Below are positions 1 to 11,053 of a stretch of 64,000 bases of DNA, in pieces. The DNA is from Christensenellaceae bacterium Phil1. Lineage in GTDB: Bacteria > Bacillota > Clostridia > Christensenellales > CAG-138. The DNA is taken from contig MSGS01000066.1 of assembly GCA_001940855.1 (NCBI GenBank), positions 1 through 64,000 of the forward strand. Direction: 5' to 3'. The notes under the pieces were generated by a model. That model made no database searches. It had not been told where the DNA came from and saw nothing but the letters and a program-made list of their open reading frames with translations. Position numbers and translations under genes: made by a program. Within the stretch, counting starts at the first letter, position 1, and every line of letters begins with the position of its first letter.

Positions 1-133
1 AGCCGCACCACTTTCGGCACTTCGTGCCACTTTCCCCGCTTGCGGGGACAGCTTTTGGGTTGGTGGTTGCACAAACCAAAAGGCTCCCCGGACGGGGAGC
101 TGGCACGGCGTTAGCCGTGACTGAGGGGTTGAC
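1..133. repeat. Composite palindromic intergenic repeat, copy 1 (type A)
   Basis: Hairpin units gccactttccccgc-tt-gcggggacagcttttgg and ggctccccggacggggagctggcacggcgttagccgtgactgaggggtt; near-identical copy at about 48485-48615. Confidence 0.8.
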
Positions 134-179
134 GGAAAAATGAGCAGCCCCGATGCAACCCCTCCGTCAATTCGCTATC

Positions 180-290
180 GCTCATTGCCACCTCCCCTTT
201 CAGGGCAGGCTTTTGGGCGGTGATTGCACAGCACCAAAAGGCTCCCTCACTGAGGGAGCTGTCAAACCGAAGGTTTGACTGAGGGAGTTC
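180..290. repeat. Palindromic intergenic repeat, copy 1 (type B)
   Basis: caaaaggctccctcactgagggagctgtcaaaccgaaggtttgactgagggag; related copies near 48068 and 48293. Confidence 0.75.
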
Positions 291-342
291 GTCCACCAGC
301 CAACGGACTTTCCCCCCACAATTTTATTCATAGCAGGTACAC

Positions 343-1704
343 ATGAAAGCAGACGTTCTTGTTGCAGAAATAGGCTCCACCACAACGCTTATCAATGCGT
401 TTTGCGGCATAAGGAGCGGCGAACCGAAGTTCATCGGCCAGGGGCAGGCGCCAACCAGCGTGCTGGAAGGCGACGTGCGCATTGGCCTGAACGGCGCCAT
501 AGAGGACCTTAAAGCCAACCTTGGCGCGGATAAAATAGAATACGGCGAAATGCTTGCCACGTCCAGCGCGGCGGGCGGGCTGAGAATGTGCGTACACGGC
601 CTTGTGTATGATATGACCGTTAAGGCTGCCGAAGCCGCGGCGCTTGGCGCGGGCGCGATAGTTACCATGGCCACGGCGGGCAAGCTGAGCGAATATGATA
701 TAGAGGATCTTAAAGAAGCAAAGCCGAACCTTATACTGCTTGCGGGCGGAACGGATTACGGCGAAAAGGAAACCGCGCTTTTCAACGCCCGAATGATAGC
801 AGCAAGCGGTGTTAAGGCGCCGGTAATATACGCCGGCAACGTGCAGAATAAGCGCGCCGTGGAGGATATTTTCCAAAAAGCGGGCATAAGCTGCACCGTT
901 ACGGAAAACGTATACCCAAAGCTTGACAAGCTGAACATTGAACCCGCGCGAAAGATAATCCATCAGGTGTTTGAGGAGCATATTATAAAGGCGCCGGGCA
1001 TGGAGCATATACGCGACATGGTGACGGGTCACATAATGCCAACCCCGGGCGCGGTGATGGAGGCCGTGCAGCTTGCCTATAACGAAATAGGCGACGTTGT
1101 GGCCGTGGACATAGGCGGCGCGACCACGGACGTGCACTCCGTTACCGGCGGCAGCGAGGAAATAGGCATTCTGCTCACCACGCCCGAACCCTTCGCAAAG
1201 CGCACGGTGGAAGGCGACCTTGGGCTTTATGTAAACGCGAAAAACCTTGTTGAGCGCATTGGCGCGGATGCGCTGAGCGCGGAGCTTGGCATAGATATGG
1301 ATGCGGTGATGGCGAACTATCTGCCCATACCGAAGAGCGCGGAGCAGTTTAAGCTGACGGAGCGGCTCTGTAAGGAGGCGGGGCTTGTGGCGCTTGAGCG
1401 CCACGCGGGCGCCCTCAGATACGTTTATACGCCGAGCGGACGCCGTACCGTGGCGGAGGGCAAGGACCTGACCGCCGTGCGGACAATAATAGGCACGGGC
1501 GGTGCGCTGACAAGGCTGCCGCACAGGGAGCAGCTCCTGCGCGCGCTGGCGGACTGCAACGCAACGGGCATGATGCTTTACCCCAAGCCCGGCAAGCTAA
1601 GGACGCTGTTTGACGACGATTATATTATGGCGTCGCTCGGCGTGCTGAGCAGGCATTATCCTGATGCGGCGCTGGCGCTGCTGAAGCATTCGCTGGGCAT
1701 ATAA
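343..1704 (+). CDS. MutL/GlmL-family protein (putative B12-aminomutase-associated ATPase)
   Basis: 453 aa ORF; MKADVLVAEIGSTTTLINAF and VVAVDIGGATTDVHSV nucleotide-binding motifs; next to ornithine racemase. Confidence 0.85.
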   Translation: MKADVLVAEIGSTTTLINAFCGIRSGEPKFIGQGQAPTSVLEGDVRIGLNGAIEDLKANLGADKIEYGEMLATSSAAGGLRMCVHGLVYDMTVKAAEAAALGAGAIVTMATAGKLSEYDIEDLKEAKPNLILLAGGTDYGEKETALFNARMIAASGVKAPVIYAGNVQNKRAVEDIFQKAGISCTVTENVYPKLDKLNIEPARKIIHQVFEEHIIKAPGMEHIRDMVTGHIMPTPGAVMEAVQLAYNEIGDVVAVDIGGATTDVHSVTGGSEEIGILLTTPEPFAKRTVEGDLGLYVNAKNLVERIGADALSAELGIDMDAVMANYLPIPKSAEQFKLTERLCKEAGLVALERHAGALRYVYTPSGRRTVAEGKDLTAVRTIIGTGGALTRLPHREQLLRALADCNATGMMLYPKPGKLRTLFDDDYIMASLGVLSRHYPDAALALLKHSLGI

Positions 1705-1716
1705 GGAGAGGCCGCC

Positions 1717-2784
1717 ATGTACCCACGCATAGTTGTTGACACGAAAAAGCTGAAGCATAATATGGACGCGCTGATAGCCATGGGCCATGAGCAGGGGATA
1801 AGCATTGGCCTTGTGAGCAAATGCGTATGCGCGGACGCGCCCATAATAGAACTGATGAACCAAACGGAGGCGGACTTCATTGCGGATTCCCGCCTGCTGA
1901 ATTTGAAGAACATAAAGACCAAAAAGCCGAAGTATCTTCTGCGCATTGCGCAGGCGTGCGAGGCCGCGGACGTTGTTGCATACAGCGACATAAGCCAGCA
2001 GAGCGAGCTTTCCACCGTTAAGCTGATTGCGGAGGAAGCCGCGCGGCTGAATAAGCGGCACAGAATAGTTCTGATGGTGGATATGGGCGATTTGCGCGAA
2101 GGGGTATTCTATAAAAACCGCGAGGAGCTATTGCGCATTGCCAACGCCGTTAAGGAGGCGGAAATGCTGGAGCTGTTCGGCATAGGTGTGAACCTTACCT
2201 GCTTCGGCGGCATAATACCGGACGAGAACAACCTGGGCGGGCTTGTTGAAACGGCGAAGTGGCTGCGGAGCGAAACGGGGCTTGGCATACCGTTTGTATC
2301 CGGCGGCAATTCAAGCAGCCTTATAATGCTTAAGGAAGGCCGCATGCCCAAGGGCATAACCAACCTTAGAATTGGTGAAGGGTACCTGCTTGGCAACGAA
2401 ACGGTCACCGGCAGCGTTATGGAAGGGCTTTACGGCGACGCGTTCACGCTGGAGGCGAGCATTGCGGAGCTGAAGCGCAAACCCTCCAAGCCCATAGGCA
2501 AAAGCGGCATGAACGCATTCGGCGAAAGCGTTGAGTTTGAAAACAGGGGAGAGATGCTGCGCGCAATACTTGCCATAGGCCGGCAGGATGCGGACATAGG
2601 CGGCCTGACCCCGCTTGACGAAGGGGCGGAGATACTGGGCGCAAGCTCGGATCACCTTATTGTGAACCTTACGGAAGCAAAAGGCAGCTTTGCCGTGGGC
2701 GATGTGCTGCGCTTCGGCGTGAACTACGGCGCACTGCTGAATGTATATTCGAGTGTATACGTAGACAAAATATACATTTATTGA
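1717..2784 (+). CDS. orr: Ornithine racemase / alanine racemase-family PLP enzyme
   Basis: 355 aa; N-terminal [41 protein letters not shown] aggagag; follows the MutL-like gene. Confidence 0.8.
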   Translation: MYPRIVVDTKKLKHNMDALIAMGHEQGISIGLVSKCVCADAPIIELMNQTEADFIADSRLLNLKNIKTKKPKYLLRIAQACEAADVVAYSDISQQSELSTVKLIAEEAARLNKRHRIVLMVDMGDLREGVFYKNREELLRIANAVKEAEMLELFGIGVNLTCFGGIIPDENNLGGLVETAKWLRSETGLGIPFVSGGNSSSLIMLKEGRMPKGITNLRIGEGYLLGNETVTGSVMEGLYGDAFTLEASIAELKRKPSKPIGKSGMNAFGESVEFENRGEMLRAILAIGRQDADIGGLTPLDEGAEILGASSDHLIVNLTEAKGSFAVGDVLRFGVNYGALLNVYSSVYVDKIYIY

Positions 2785-2821
2785 TATAATCAGAGCAAAT
2801 AAGCAACAAAGGAGAGAGAGT

Positions 2822-3814
2822 ATGCCTGTTAATCTTAAAGGACGTTCGTTTTTAACACTGAAGGACTTTTCAAGCGAGGAGATAAGATATCTGCTTGACC
2901 TGGCGCATGACCTGAAGGCAAAGAAGCGCGCCGGAATAAAGGGCAGCCTGCTTGAAGGGCGCAACATAGTGCTGCTGTTTGAAAAAACCTCCACCCGCAC
3001 GCGCTGCGCGTTTGAGGTTGCCGCGTATGACGAGGGCGCAAACTGCACATTCCTTTCAAACAGCCAAATGGGCAAAAAGGAATCGCTTGAGGATACGGCG
3101 AAGGTGCTGGGCCGCTTCTATGACGGCATTGAGTTCCGCGGCTTTAAGCAGAGCGATGTTGAAATGCTTGCCAAATACAGCGGCGTTCCCGTATGGAACG
3201 GCCTTACGGATCTTTATCACCCCACGCAGATATTGGCCGACCTTTTGACCATAGAGGAGCATGTGCATAAGCCGCTGAACAAGGTTAAGTTCGTATACGC
3301 GGGCGATGCGCGCAACAACATGGGCAATTCCCTTATGATAGGCGCGGCAAAGATGGGCATGGACTTCGTTGGCCTTGCGCCGAAGGAGCTTTTCCCGAGC
3401 AAGGAGCTTGTGGACGAGATGAAGGAGGTCGCAAAGACCACCGGCGCTACCATAACGCTTACCGAAAACATAGACGACGTGAAGGGCGCGGACGTTATAT
3501 ATACCGACGTTTGGGTATCCATGGGCGAAGAGGACCAGTTTGCCGAGCGCATAAAGCTGCTTGAGCCCTACCGCGTGAATGCGGAGATGATGGCCAAAAC
3601 CGGCAATCCGGACTGCATATTCCTGCATTGCCTGCCCAGCTTCCATGATCTTGAAACCGTTGTGGGCCGCGACATACACGAAAAGTTCGGCCTTACGGAA
3701 ATGGAAGTGAGCGACGAGGTGTTCCGTTCCCCCGCCTCCAAGGTGTTTGACGAGGCGGAGAACCGCATGCACACCATAAAGGCCGTAATGGTAGCCACAA
3801 TAGGCAGACAGTAA
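2822..3814 (+). CDS. argF: Ornithine carbamoyltransferase
   Basis: 330 aa; [35 protein letters not shown] signatures; SD aaggagagag. Confidence 0.95.
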   Translation: MPVNLKGRSFLTLKDFSSEEIRYLLDLAHDLKAKKRAGIKGSLLEGRNIVLLFEKTSTRTRCAFEVAAYDEGANCTFLSNSQMGKKESLEDTAKVLGRFYDGIEFRGFKQSDVEMLAKYSGVPVWNGLTDLYHPTQILADLLTIEEHVHKPLNKVKFVYAGDARNNMGNSLMIGAAKMGMDFVGLAPKELFPSKELVDEMKEVAKTTGATITLTENIDDVKGADVIYTDVWVSMGEEDQFAERIKLLEPYRVNAEMMAKTGNPDCIFLHCLPSFHDLETVVGRDIHEKFGLTEMEVSDEVFRSPASKVFDEAENRMHTIKAVMVATIGRQ

Positions 3815-3837
3815 ACAAAACAGAATAGATCTTGCTG

Positions 3838-3867
3838 AAAAACGGGCCATAGCATCGGCCCGTTTTT
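3838..3867 (+). terminator. Rho-independent terminator after ornithine carbamoyltransferase
   Basis: aacgggcc-atagcatc-ggcccgttttttt. Confidence 0.85.
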
Positions 3868-3881
3868 TGTGCTGAGGAAAA

Positions 3882-4415
3882 TTAAAGTGCCGTGCCTTTT
3901 TTAGGCACGAAAAGCTGCGCCATGTCGGCGCGCTCAAGCTTTAGCAGCCTTATTTTTTTGTCAATGCCCCCGGCGTACCCGGTAAGGCTGCCGTTTGCGC
4001 CCACTACGCGGTGGCAGGGGATGATGACGGAAATTTCGTTATGCCCCACTGCGCCGCCAACGGCCTGCGCGGACATATTGGCAAGCCCCCGCTTTGCGGC
4101 AAGCTGCCGCGCAATATCGCCATAGGTAACGGTTTGGCCGTAGGGAATTTTCAAAAGAATTTCCCATACGCTTTGGCGGAACGCGGAGCCTGTTGGGTGC
4201 AGCGGCGGCAGAAAGTCCGGCTCTTTTCCGGTAAAATAAATATCCAGCCAACGCTTGGCCTCGGTAAGGGCGGGCGTGTTCTGCTCAATACGCTCCGCAC
4301 TCAAATCGCGGGCAAAGTATTTCTGCCCATCGAACCAAAGACCCCTAAGGCCGGTTTCATCCGCGGCAAGCAATATTCCGCCCAAGGGCGAATCGTAATG
4401 CTGAGTGAATATTAT
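3882..4415 (-). CDS. ogt: Methylated-DNA--protein-cysteine methyltransferase; start assigned to an AUA codon (track ORF is 3882..4385)
   Basis: IIPCHRVVGANGSLTGYAGG active-site motif; the in-frame upstream extension IFTQHYDSPLGGILLA is typical of Ogt N-termini and begins at ATA 8 nt after AAGGAGG. Confidence 0.9.
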   Translation of the reverse strand: MIFTQHYDSPLGGILLAADETGLRGLWFDGQKYFARDLSAERIEQNTPALTEAKRWLDIYFTGKEPDFLPPLHPTGSAFRQSVWEILLKIPYGQTVTYGDIARQLAAKRGLANMSAQAVGGAVGHNEISVIIPCHRVVGANGSLTGYAGGIDKKIRLLKLERADMAQLFVPKKGTAL

Positions 4416-4469
4416 GGCGTATACCTCCTTAATTTGCCGGATTATCAGCCAATGAAATTATAGTGTAAA

Positions 4470-4496
4470 AAGGAAGCGGCATAAGCCGCTTCCTTA
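4470..4496 (-). terminator. groESL operon terminator
   Basis: aaggaagcggc-ata-gccgcttcctt hairpin with T-run on the minus strand. Confidence 0.8.
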
Positions 4497-4517
4497 AAGG
4501 CTGTTTAAGCGTTTCTC

Positions 4518-6451
<1,934 letters not shown>

Positions 6452-6498
6452 GGTTCAATGCCTCCTTATGTTATATCGATTGATTACAATTTTAGCTG

Positions 6499-6525
6499 TT
6501 AGCACTCGACTTGGTTGAGTGCTAA
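6499..6525 (-). promoter_or_regulatory. CIRCE operator (HrcA binding site)
   Basis: Perfect TTAGCACTC-N9-GAGTGCTAA upstream of groES. Confidence 0.97.
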
Positions 6526-6675
6526 TCCACAATGGGTATAATACCCCAATACCGCCGCCAATTCAAGGGCAATATTCATATTTCACAATTCCTTTCCATT
6601 TTTGCGAAAATGCTGCTTAAATGTTCGCATAAGGCATGATATACTATGAATAAATCCCCGAAAGGAGACATTATT

Positions 6676-7143
6676 ATGCACGGCTTTGACAAATGGGACG
6701 CGCGGTTCATGGAGCTGGCGCACACAATTGCGCAGTGGGCAAGCTGCTACCAGGAAAACAGGAAAATAGGCGCGGTTATAGTGAAGAACAAGCGCATATT
6801 GACCACGGGGTATAACGGCGCGCCCGCGGGCGTGAAAAGCTGCGTGGAGCGCGGCGAATGCATGCGGCGCAGGCTGAATATACCCTCCGGCACGCGGCAC
6901 GAGCTTTGCTATGCCATCCATGCCGAGCAGAACGCCATAATACAGGCCGCCAAGTTAGGCGTATCCATAGAGGGGGCAACGCTTTACTGCACGCACCAGC
7001 CCTGCGTTATATGCGCAAAGATGATAGTCAATTCCGGCATAAGCCGCGTTGTGTACGGCGAAGGGTATCCGGACGAATTTGCGATGCAGATGTTTGACAT
7101 GGCAGGCGTAAGGATAGAGCGGTATGAGGAGGAGCAGGATTAG
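6676..7143 (+). CDS. dCMP deaminase / ComE-family cytidine deaminase
   Basis: HAEQNAIIQAA and PCVICAKMIVNSGI zinc motifs; SD aaaggag before ATG 6676 (track ORF starts 6646). Confidence 0.9.
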   Translation: MHGFDKWDARFMELAHTIAQWASCYQENRKIGAVIVKNKRILTTGYNGAPAGVKSCVERGECMRRRLNIPSGTRHELCYAIHAEQNAIIQAAKLGVSIEGATLYCTHQPCVICAKMIVNSGISRVVYGEGYPDEFAMQMFDMAGVRIERYEEEQD

Positions 7144-7144
7144 C

Positions 7145-7540
7145 ATGAAAAGCATAAAGCCGGGCCGCAGGCGCAGCCGGTATAATGCCGTTGGAGCGGT
7201 GATAGGCATAGTATTCGGCATAATATGGACAATAGCTGCCGCAAGCATGGGCGCGCCGTTCTTTTTTCCGCTGTTCGGGCTTGTGTTCATAGGCATGGGC
7301 GTATACAACGCCGTGTATAATTACAGAAACGCAACAAGCGAAAACCGATACAGCGAATTTGACATTACCGATGAAAATGAAGAACCGGACCCGCTAAACG
7401 AGCGCTACGGCGCGAGAAAGAGCGCGGACGGCGGCGGTGCGAATACCGTTCACGGCGGCGGGTTTTGCCCGTATTGCGGGGCAAAGGCGGAGGAAGGCTA
7501 TGAATACTGCCGCAGGTGCGGCAAAAAGCTGCCGGATTGA
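7145..7540 (+). CDS. Small membrane protein with C-terminal zinc ribbon
   Basis: Two hydrophobic segments then FCPYCGAKAEEGYEYCRRCGKKL. Confidence 0.75.
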   Translation: MKSIKPGRRRSRYNAVGAVIGIVFGIIWTIAAASMGAPFFFPLFGLVFIGMGVYNAVYNYRNATSENRYSEFDITDENEEPDPLNERYGARKSADGGGANTVHGGGFCPYCGAKAEEGYEYCRRCGKKLPD

Positions 7541-7588
7541 TAATGCGGAAATTTACTGTTGCATAGTTAGTGCATATGGCATATAATA

Positions 7589-7728
7589 AAGGCGCTTCGG
7601 GGTGTGGTGAAAGTCCATACCGGCGGTGATGCGGCATATGCCGACAAGCCCGCGAACCCGCGCTTTGCGGGCCGAGCCGGTGGGAATCCGGGGCCGACGG
7701 TTACAGTCCGGATGGTAGAAGCCGTTAA
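7589..7728 (+). ncRNA. FMN riboswitch (RFN element)
   Basis: cttcggggtgtggtgaaagtccataccggcggtgat...agccggtgggaatccggggccgacggttacagtccggatggtagaagccgtt; upstream of ribU. Confidence 0.95.
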
Positions 7729-7794
7729 TTTAACGCGTGTTTTATTGAATTCCCCAAAGCATGAGGAATTTTTTTATTTGGAGGAAAAAACCTT

Positions 7795-8367
7795 ATGCGT
7801 AACAAAAGAGTGGAAAAATTGGTCAAGCTGGCGCTGCTGTGCGCAATGTCGCTGGTGCTGATGTATGTTGTGCGTTTCCCGCTCATACCCACGCTGCCCT
7901 TTTTGGAATACGATATGGCGGACGTGCCCATATTGATAGGCGCGTTCATGTTCGGCCCGCTTGAGGGGCTTCTGCTCACGGCGGTCGTAAGCCTGCTTCA
8001 GGCGCTCACGGTATCCGCCGGGTCCGGCTGGGTAGGCTGCGCCATGCACTTTTTCGCAACGGGCGCGTTTGCCGTGGTCGCGGGCATAATATACCGCCGC
8101 CGCCACAATATGCGCGGCGCAATAGAGGGCCTGCTCGTAGGCTCCGCAACCATGATAGCCGTAATGGTGCCGCTGAATTATTTCCTCACGCCTATATTCG
8201 TAAGCGGGCAGAGCATGACCTATGCCGACGCGCAGGGCTATATATGGAGCGTAATGTGGAGCTTTGTGGCGTTTAACTCCGCCAAGGCCGCAATAAACTC
8301 GGTCGTAACATTCGTGGTGTATAAGCCGCTCTCAAGACTGTTCCATAAGGAGTTTGGAAGGAAGTAG
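7795..8367 (+). CDS. ribU: Riboflavin ECF transporter S component RibU
   Basis: 190 aa multi-TM protein, KLALLCAMSLVLMYVVRFPLIPTLPFLEYDMADVPILIGAFMFGPLEG; FMN riboswitch upstream. Confidence 0.93.
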   Translation: MRNKRVEKLVKLALLCAMSLVLMYVVRFPLIPTLPFLEYDMADVPILIGAFMFGPLEGLLLTAVVSLLQALTVSAGSGWVGCAMHFFATGAFAVVAGIIYRRRHNMRGAIEGLLVGSATMIAVMVPLNYFLTPIFVSGQSMTYADAQGYIWSVMWSFVAFNSAKAAINSVVTFVVYKPLSRLFHKEFGRK

Positions 8368-8439
8368 GGGGGCGCTAAGCCGAAAGGCGCCACCGCTTGC
8401 GAAGGAGCCTTTGGGTGCGTCTTACAAGCTCATACATAT

Positions 8440-8475
8440 AAACAATGGGGACGCACAGCGTCCCCAAATCTTTAC
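8440..8475. terminator. Bidirectional terminator-like hairpin
   Basis: tggggacgc-acagc-gtcccca between ribU and the convergent nagA. Confidence 0.5.
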
Positions 8476-8491
8476 AGTCTATTATTCTTAC

Positions 8492-9619
8492 CTATTCCCC
8501 CATATACACCTTTTCAAGCGTAAGGTCGCTGCCGCAGAGCAGCACGTCCGCACGGAGGCCTTCGGCTATCGCGCCGAGTTTGTTTTCAAGGCCGTATCTG
8601 CGCGCGGGGTTAAGCGTTGCCGCGGCGATTGCCTGCTCAAGCGGTATGCCCGATTCGTGTATGCGGCGCACGCCCTGAAACAGCGGCATTACGGAGCCCG
8701 CCAGCGTGTCCGTCCCGTCCACCGTGGCGCGGCCGTTCGCAAGGCGTATCTTCATGCCGTCCGGCGAAGGGTATACCCCTTCCGCCATGCCGCAGGCGGC
8801 TATTGAATCACTTATCAGTATTATGCGCTCAGGCCCCATCAGTTTGAACAGAGCCCGTATCATAGGCGGCTGAACGTGCAGCGCGTCGTCTATCAGCTCC
8901 GCCGTAACGTCATTGGTATCCGCTGCCGCGGCGATAGGCCCGGGCGCGCGGTGCAGCATGGGCTGCATGCAGTTGAAGGTGTGCGTAAGGTTGGAAAAGC
9001 CCGCCTCGAAAGCCTGCATGGCAACGTCGTACTCCGCGGCGCTGTGCGCGAAGGACACCAGCTTTTTGCCCTTCAGCTTTTTTGCAAGGTCTATCGCCCC
9101 GTCAAGCTCCGGCGCCATGCATACCGCGCGTATGCAGCCCTCCGCCGCGTCGTCAAGGCGGCGCAGCATCTCCCCGTCCGGCAGGTGCAGAAACTTAGGA
9201 TTATGCGCGCCGCGCTTTTCATATGAAAGGAACGGCCCTTCAAGATATACGCCAAGGCAGCGGCTTTCGCCCGCCGGCCTTTGCTTCGCGGCCCTTGCCG
9301 CGGCGCGGCAGCGAAGGGCAAGGCTTTCTTCATCCATTGCCATGGTGGCGAAAAGGAACGCCGTTGTGCCGCTCTGCGCAAGCGCCCTGCGTGCGGCGGC
9401 CGATGCGGCTTCATCCTCGGCAAAATATTCGCTTTGCAGCATGGCGTGCGTATGCGTGTCTATGCAGCCGGGCAAAAGCAGCTTCGCCCCGTCGTGCAGC
9501 GCGGCGTCCGCCATGTCAACGCGGTCTATATACCCATCCTTTATGCTTACGCTGCCGTAATGCAGCCGCGCGTCGGCCGCAAAATAATTCACCCCGTCAA
9601 AGCGCATATCCATTGCCAT
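8492..9619 (-). CDS. nagA: N-acetylglucosamine-6-phosphate deacetylase
   Basis: 375 aa; GCIDTHTHAML, YLEGPFLSYEKRGAHNP, LTHTFNCMQPMLHRAPG, ILISDSIAACGM. Confidence 0.92.
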   Translation of the reverse strand: MAMDMRFDGVNYFAADARLHYGSVSIKDGYIDRVDMADAALHDGAKLLLPGCIDTHTHAMLQSEYFAEDEAASAAARRALAQSGTTAFLFATMAMDEESLALRCRAAARAAKQRPAGESRCLGVYLEGPFLSYEKRGAHNPKFLHLPDGEMLRRLDDAAEGCIRAVCMAPELDGAIDLAKKLKGKKLVSFAHSAAEYDVAMQAFEAGFSNLTHTFNCMQPMLHRAPGPIAAAADTNDVTAELIDDALHVQPPMIRALFKLMGPERIILISDSIAACGMAEGVYPSPDGMKIRLANGRATVDGTDTLAGSVMPLFQGVRRIHESGIPLEQAIAAATLNPARRYGLENKLGAIAEGLRADVLLCGSDLTLEKVYMGE

Positions 9620-9625
9620 CGCCCC

Positions 9626-9913
9626 TTATTTGCGCTTCGCAAGCTCCGATATCTTGGAAAAATTGTTCATTATATACATATAGCCGCCCTTGGAATGGGG
9701 TATAAGGCAGTTTGAACAATCCTTTACACCATTTTCGGTGTAAACAAAATTGCCGCCGCATTTATCGCCCAGCGCATACAGCGGGCAGTAGCAGAAAAGG
9801 CAGTTGAAGAACTCCTTATTCCCCTTTTCGTGGCAGGGGAAATACGGGCAGGCGGAATTCTGAAAATACGCATACGGCGCGCGCTCGTCAAATTCAAATT
9901 TTTTTTCTTCCAT
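9626..9913 (-). CDS. Cysteine-rich small-domain protein
   Basis: 95 aa; NSACPYFPCHEKG, FNCLFCYCPLYALGDKCGG, VKDCSNCLIPHSKGGYMYIM. Confidence 0.75.
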   Translation of the reverse strand: MEEKKFEFDERAPYAYFQNSACPYFPCHEKGNKEFFNCLFCYCPLYALGDKCGGNFVYTENGVKDCSNCLIPHSKGGYMYIMNNFSKISELAKRK

Positions 9914-9984
9914 GGCAGTCGCCCTCCTTGGTTTTTGCTAATCAAAAAGATAACATTTGTTTGCCGCCGTGTCAACAAACCGTG

Positions 9985-10014
9985 TTGACAGACATCGCCG
10001 CGGGCGGCTATACT
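9985..10014 (+). promoter_or_regulatory. Sigma-A-like promoter upstream of carbamate kinase
   Basis: TTGACA-N18-TATACT. Confidence 0.6.
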
Positions 10015-10077
10015 ATATTTGTGCATTTAGCGCATTATGGCGCGCCATATTACCGATTTTTAAGGAGATAAGCCCCA

Positions 10078-11019
10078 GTGAAAAAGTTAGTTATGGCCCT
10101 TGGCGGCAACGCATTGCAGGAAGCCGGAAAACCCGCCACCGCGCAGGCTCAGCTTGAGGTGGTGGAAAAGACCAGTGAATACATAGCGGATATTGTTGAA
10201 CGCGGCTACGAAGTTATAGTTGCGCACGGCAACGGCCCGCAGGTGGGCAGAATAGTTATACAGAACGAGGTTGCAAGCGCATCCACCCCCGCCATGCCGT
10301 TCGATGTTTGCGGCGCAATGAGCCAGGGCATGATAGGCTATCATATTCAGCAGGGCCTTTCCAAAGTCCTGCGCCACAGGGGAATAAACAAAAACGTGGT
10401 CACGATTGTTACCCAGGTGGTGGTGGATAAGGACGACCCGAAGTTCAAGGCGCCGTCAAAGCCCATAGGCCCCTTCTATACGGAAGAAGAAGCCAAGGCC
10501 ATAGCCGCCGAAAAGGGCTATACAATGAAGGAGGACGCGGGCCGCGGCTGGCGCAGGGTTGTCGCATCGCCGCTGCCGGTTGAAATAGTTGAGCTGGACG
10601 CGGTGAAAACGCTTAACGACGCGGGCTTTGTGGTGGTCACCGTGGGCGGCGGCGGAATACCCGTTGTGCGCAACGATGCGGGCGATCTTGAAGGCGTTGC
10701 CGCGGTTATAGATAAGGACCTTGCCAGCGAAAAGCTTGCGCGGGACATGGACGCGGACGCGCTTGTTATATTGACGGCGGTTGAAAAGGTGAGTATAAAC
10801 TTCAAAAAGCCAGACCAGAAGGACCTTGACCGCATGAGCGCGGCGGAAGCTAAGCAATATATAAAGGAAGGTCACTTCGCCCCCGGCAGCATGCTGCCCA
10901 AGATAGAGGCCGCGCTTAACTTCGTTGAAAGCAAGCCGGGCCGCATAGCGATAATTACCAGCCTTGACAAGGCCGTGGACGCAATCGAGGGCCGCGCTGG
11001 CACCACCATAACAGAATAA
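10078..11019 (+). CDS. arcC: Carbamate kinase
   Basis: 313 aa, GTG start after aaggagat; ALGGNALQEAGKPATAQAQ, GNGPQVGRI, GGGGIPVVRN. Confidence 0.96.
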   Translation: MKKLVMALGGNALQEAGKPATAQAQLEVVEKTSEYIADIVERGYEVIVAHGNGPQVGRIVIQNEVASASTPAMPFDVCGAMSQGMIGYHIQQGLSKVLRHRGINKNVVTIVTQVVVDKDDPKFKAPSKPIGPFYTEEEAKAIAAEKGYTMKEDAGRGWRRVVASPLPVEIVELDAVKTLNDAGFVVVTVGGGGIPVVRNDAGDLEGVAAVIDKDLASEKLARDMDADALVILTAVEKVSINFKKPDQKDLDRMSAAEAKQYIKEGHFAPGSMLPKIEAALNFVESKPGRIAIITSLDKAVDAIEGRAGTTITE

Positions 11020-11053
11020 ATATTCACAATATAAATATCATCTGGAGGACAGC

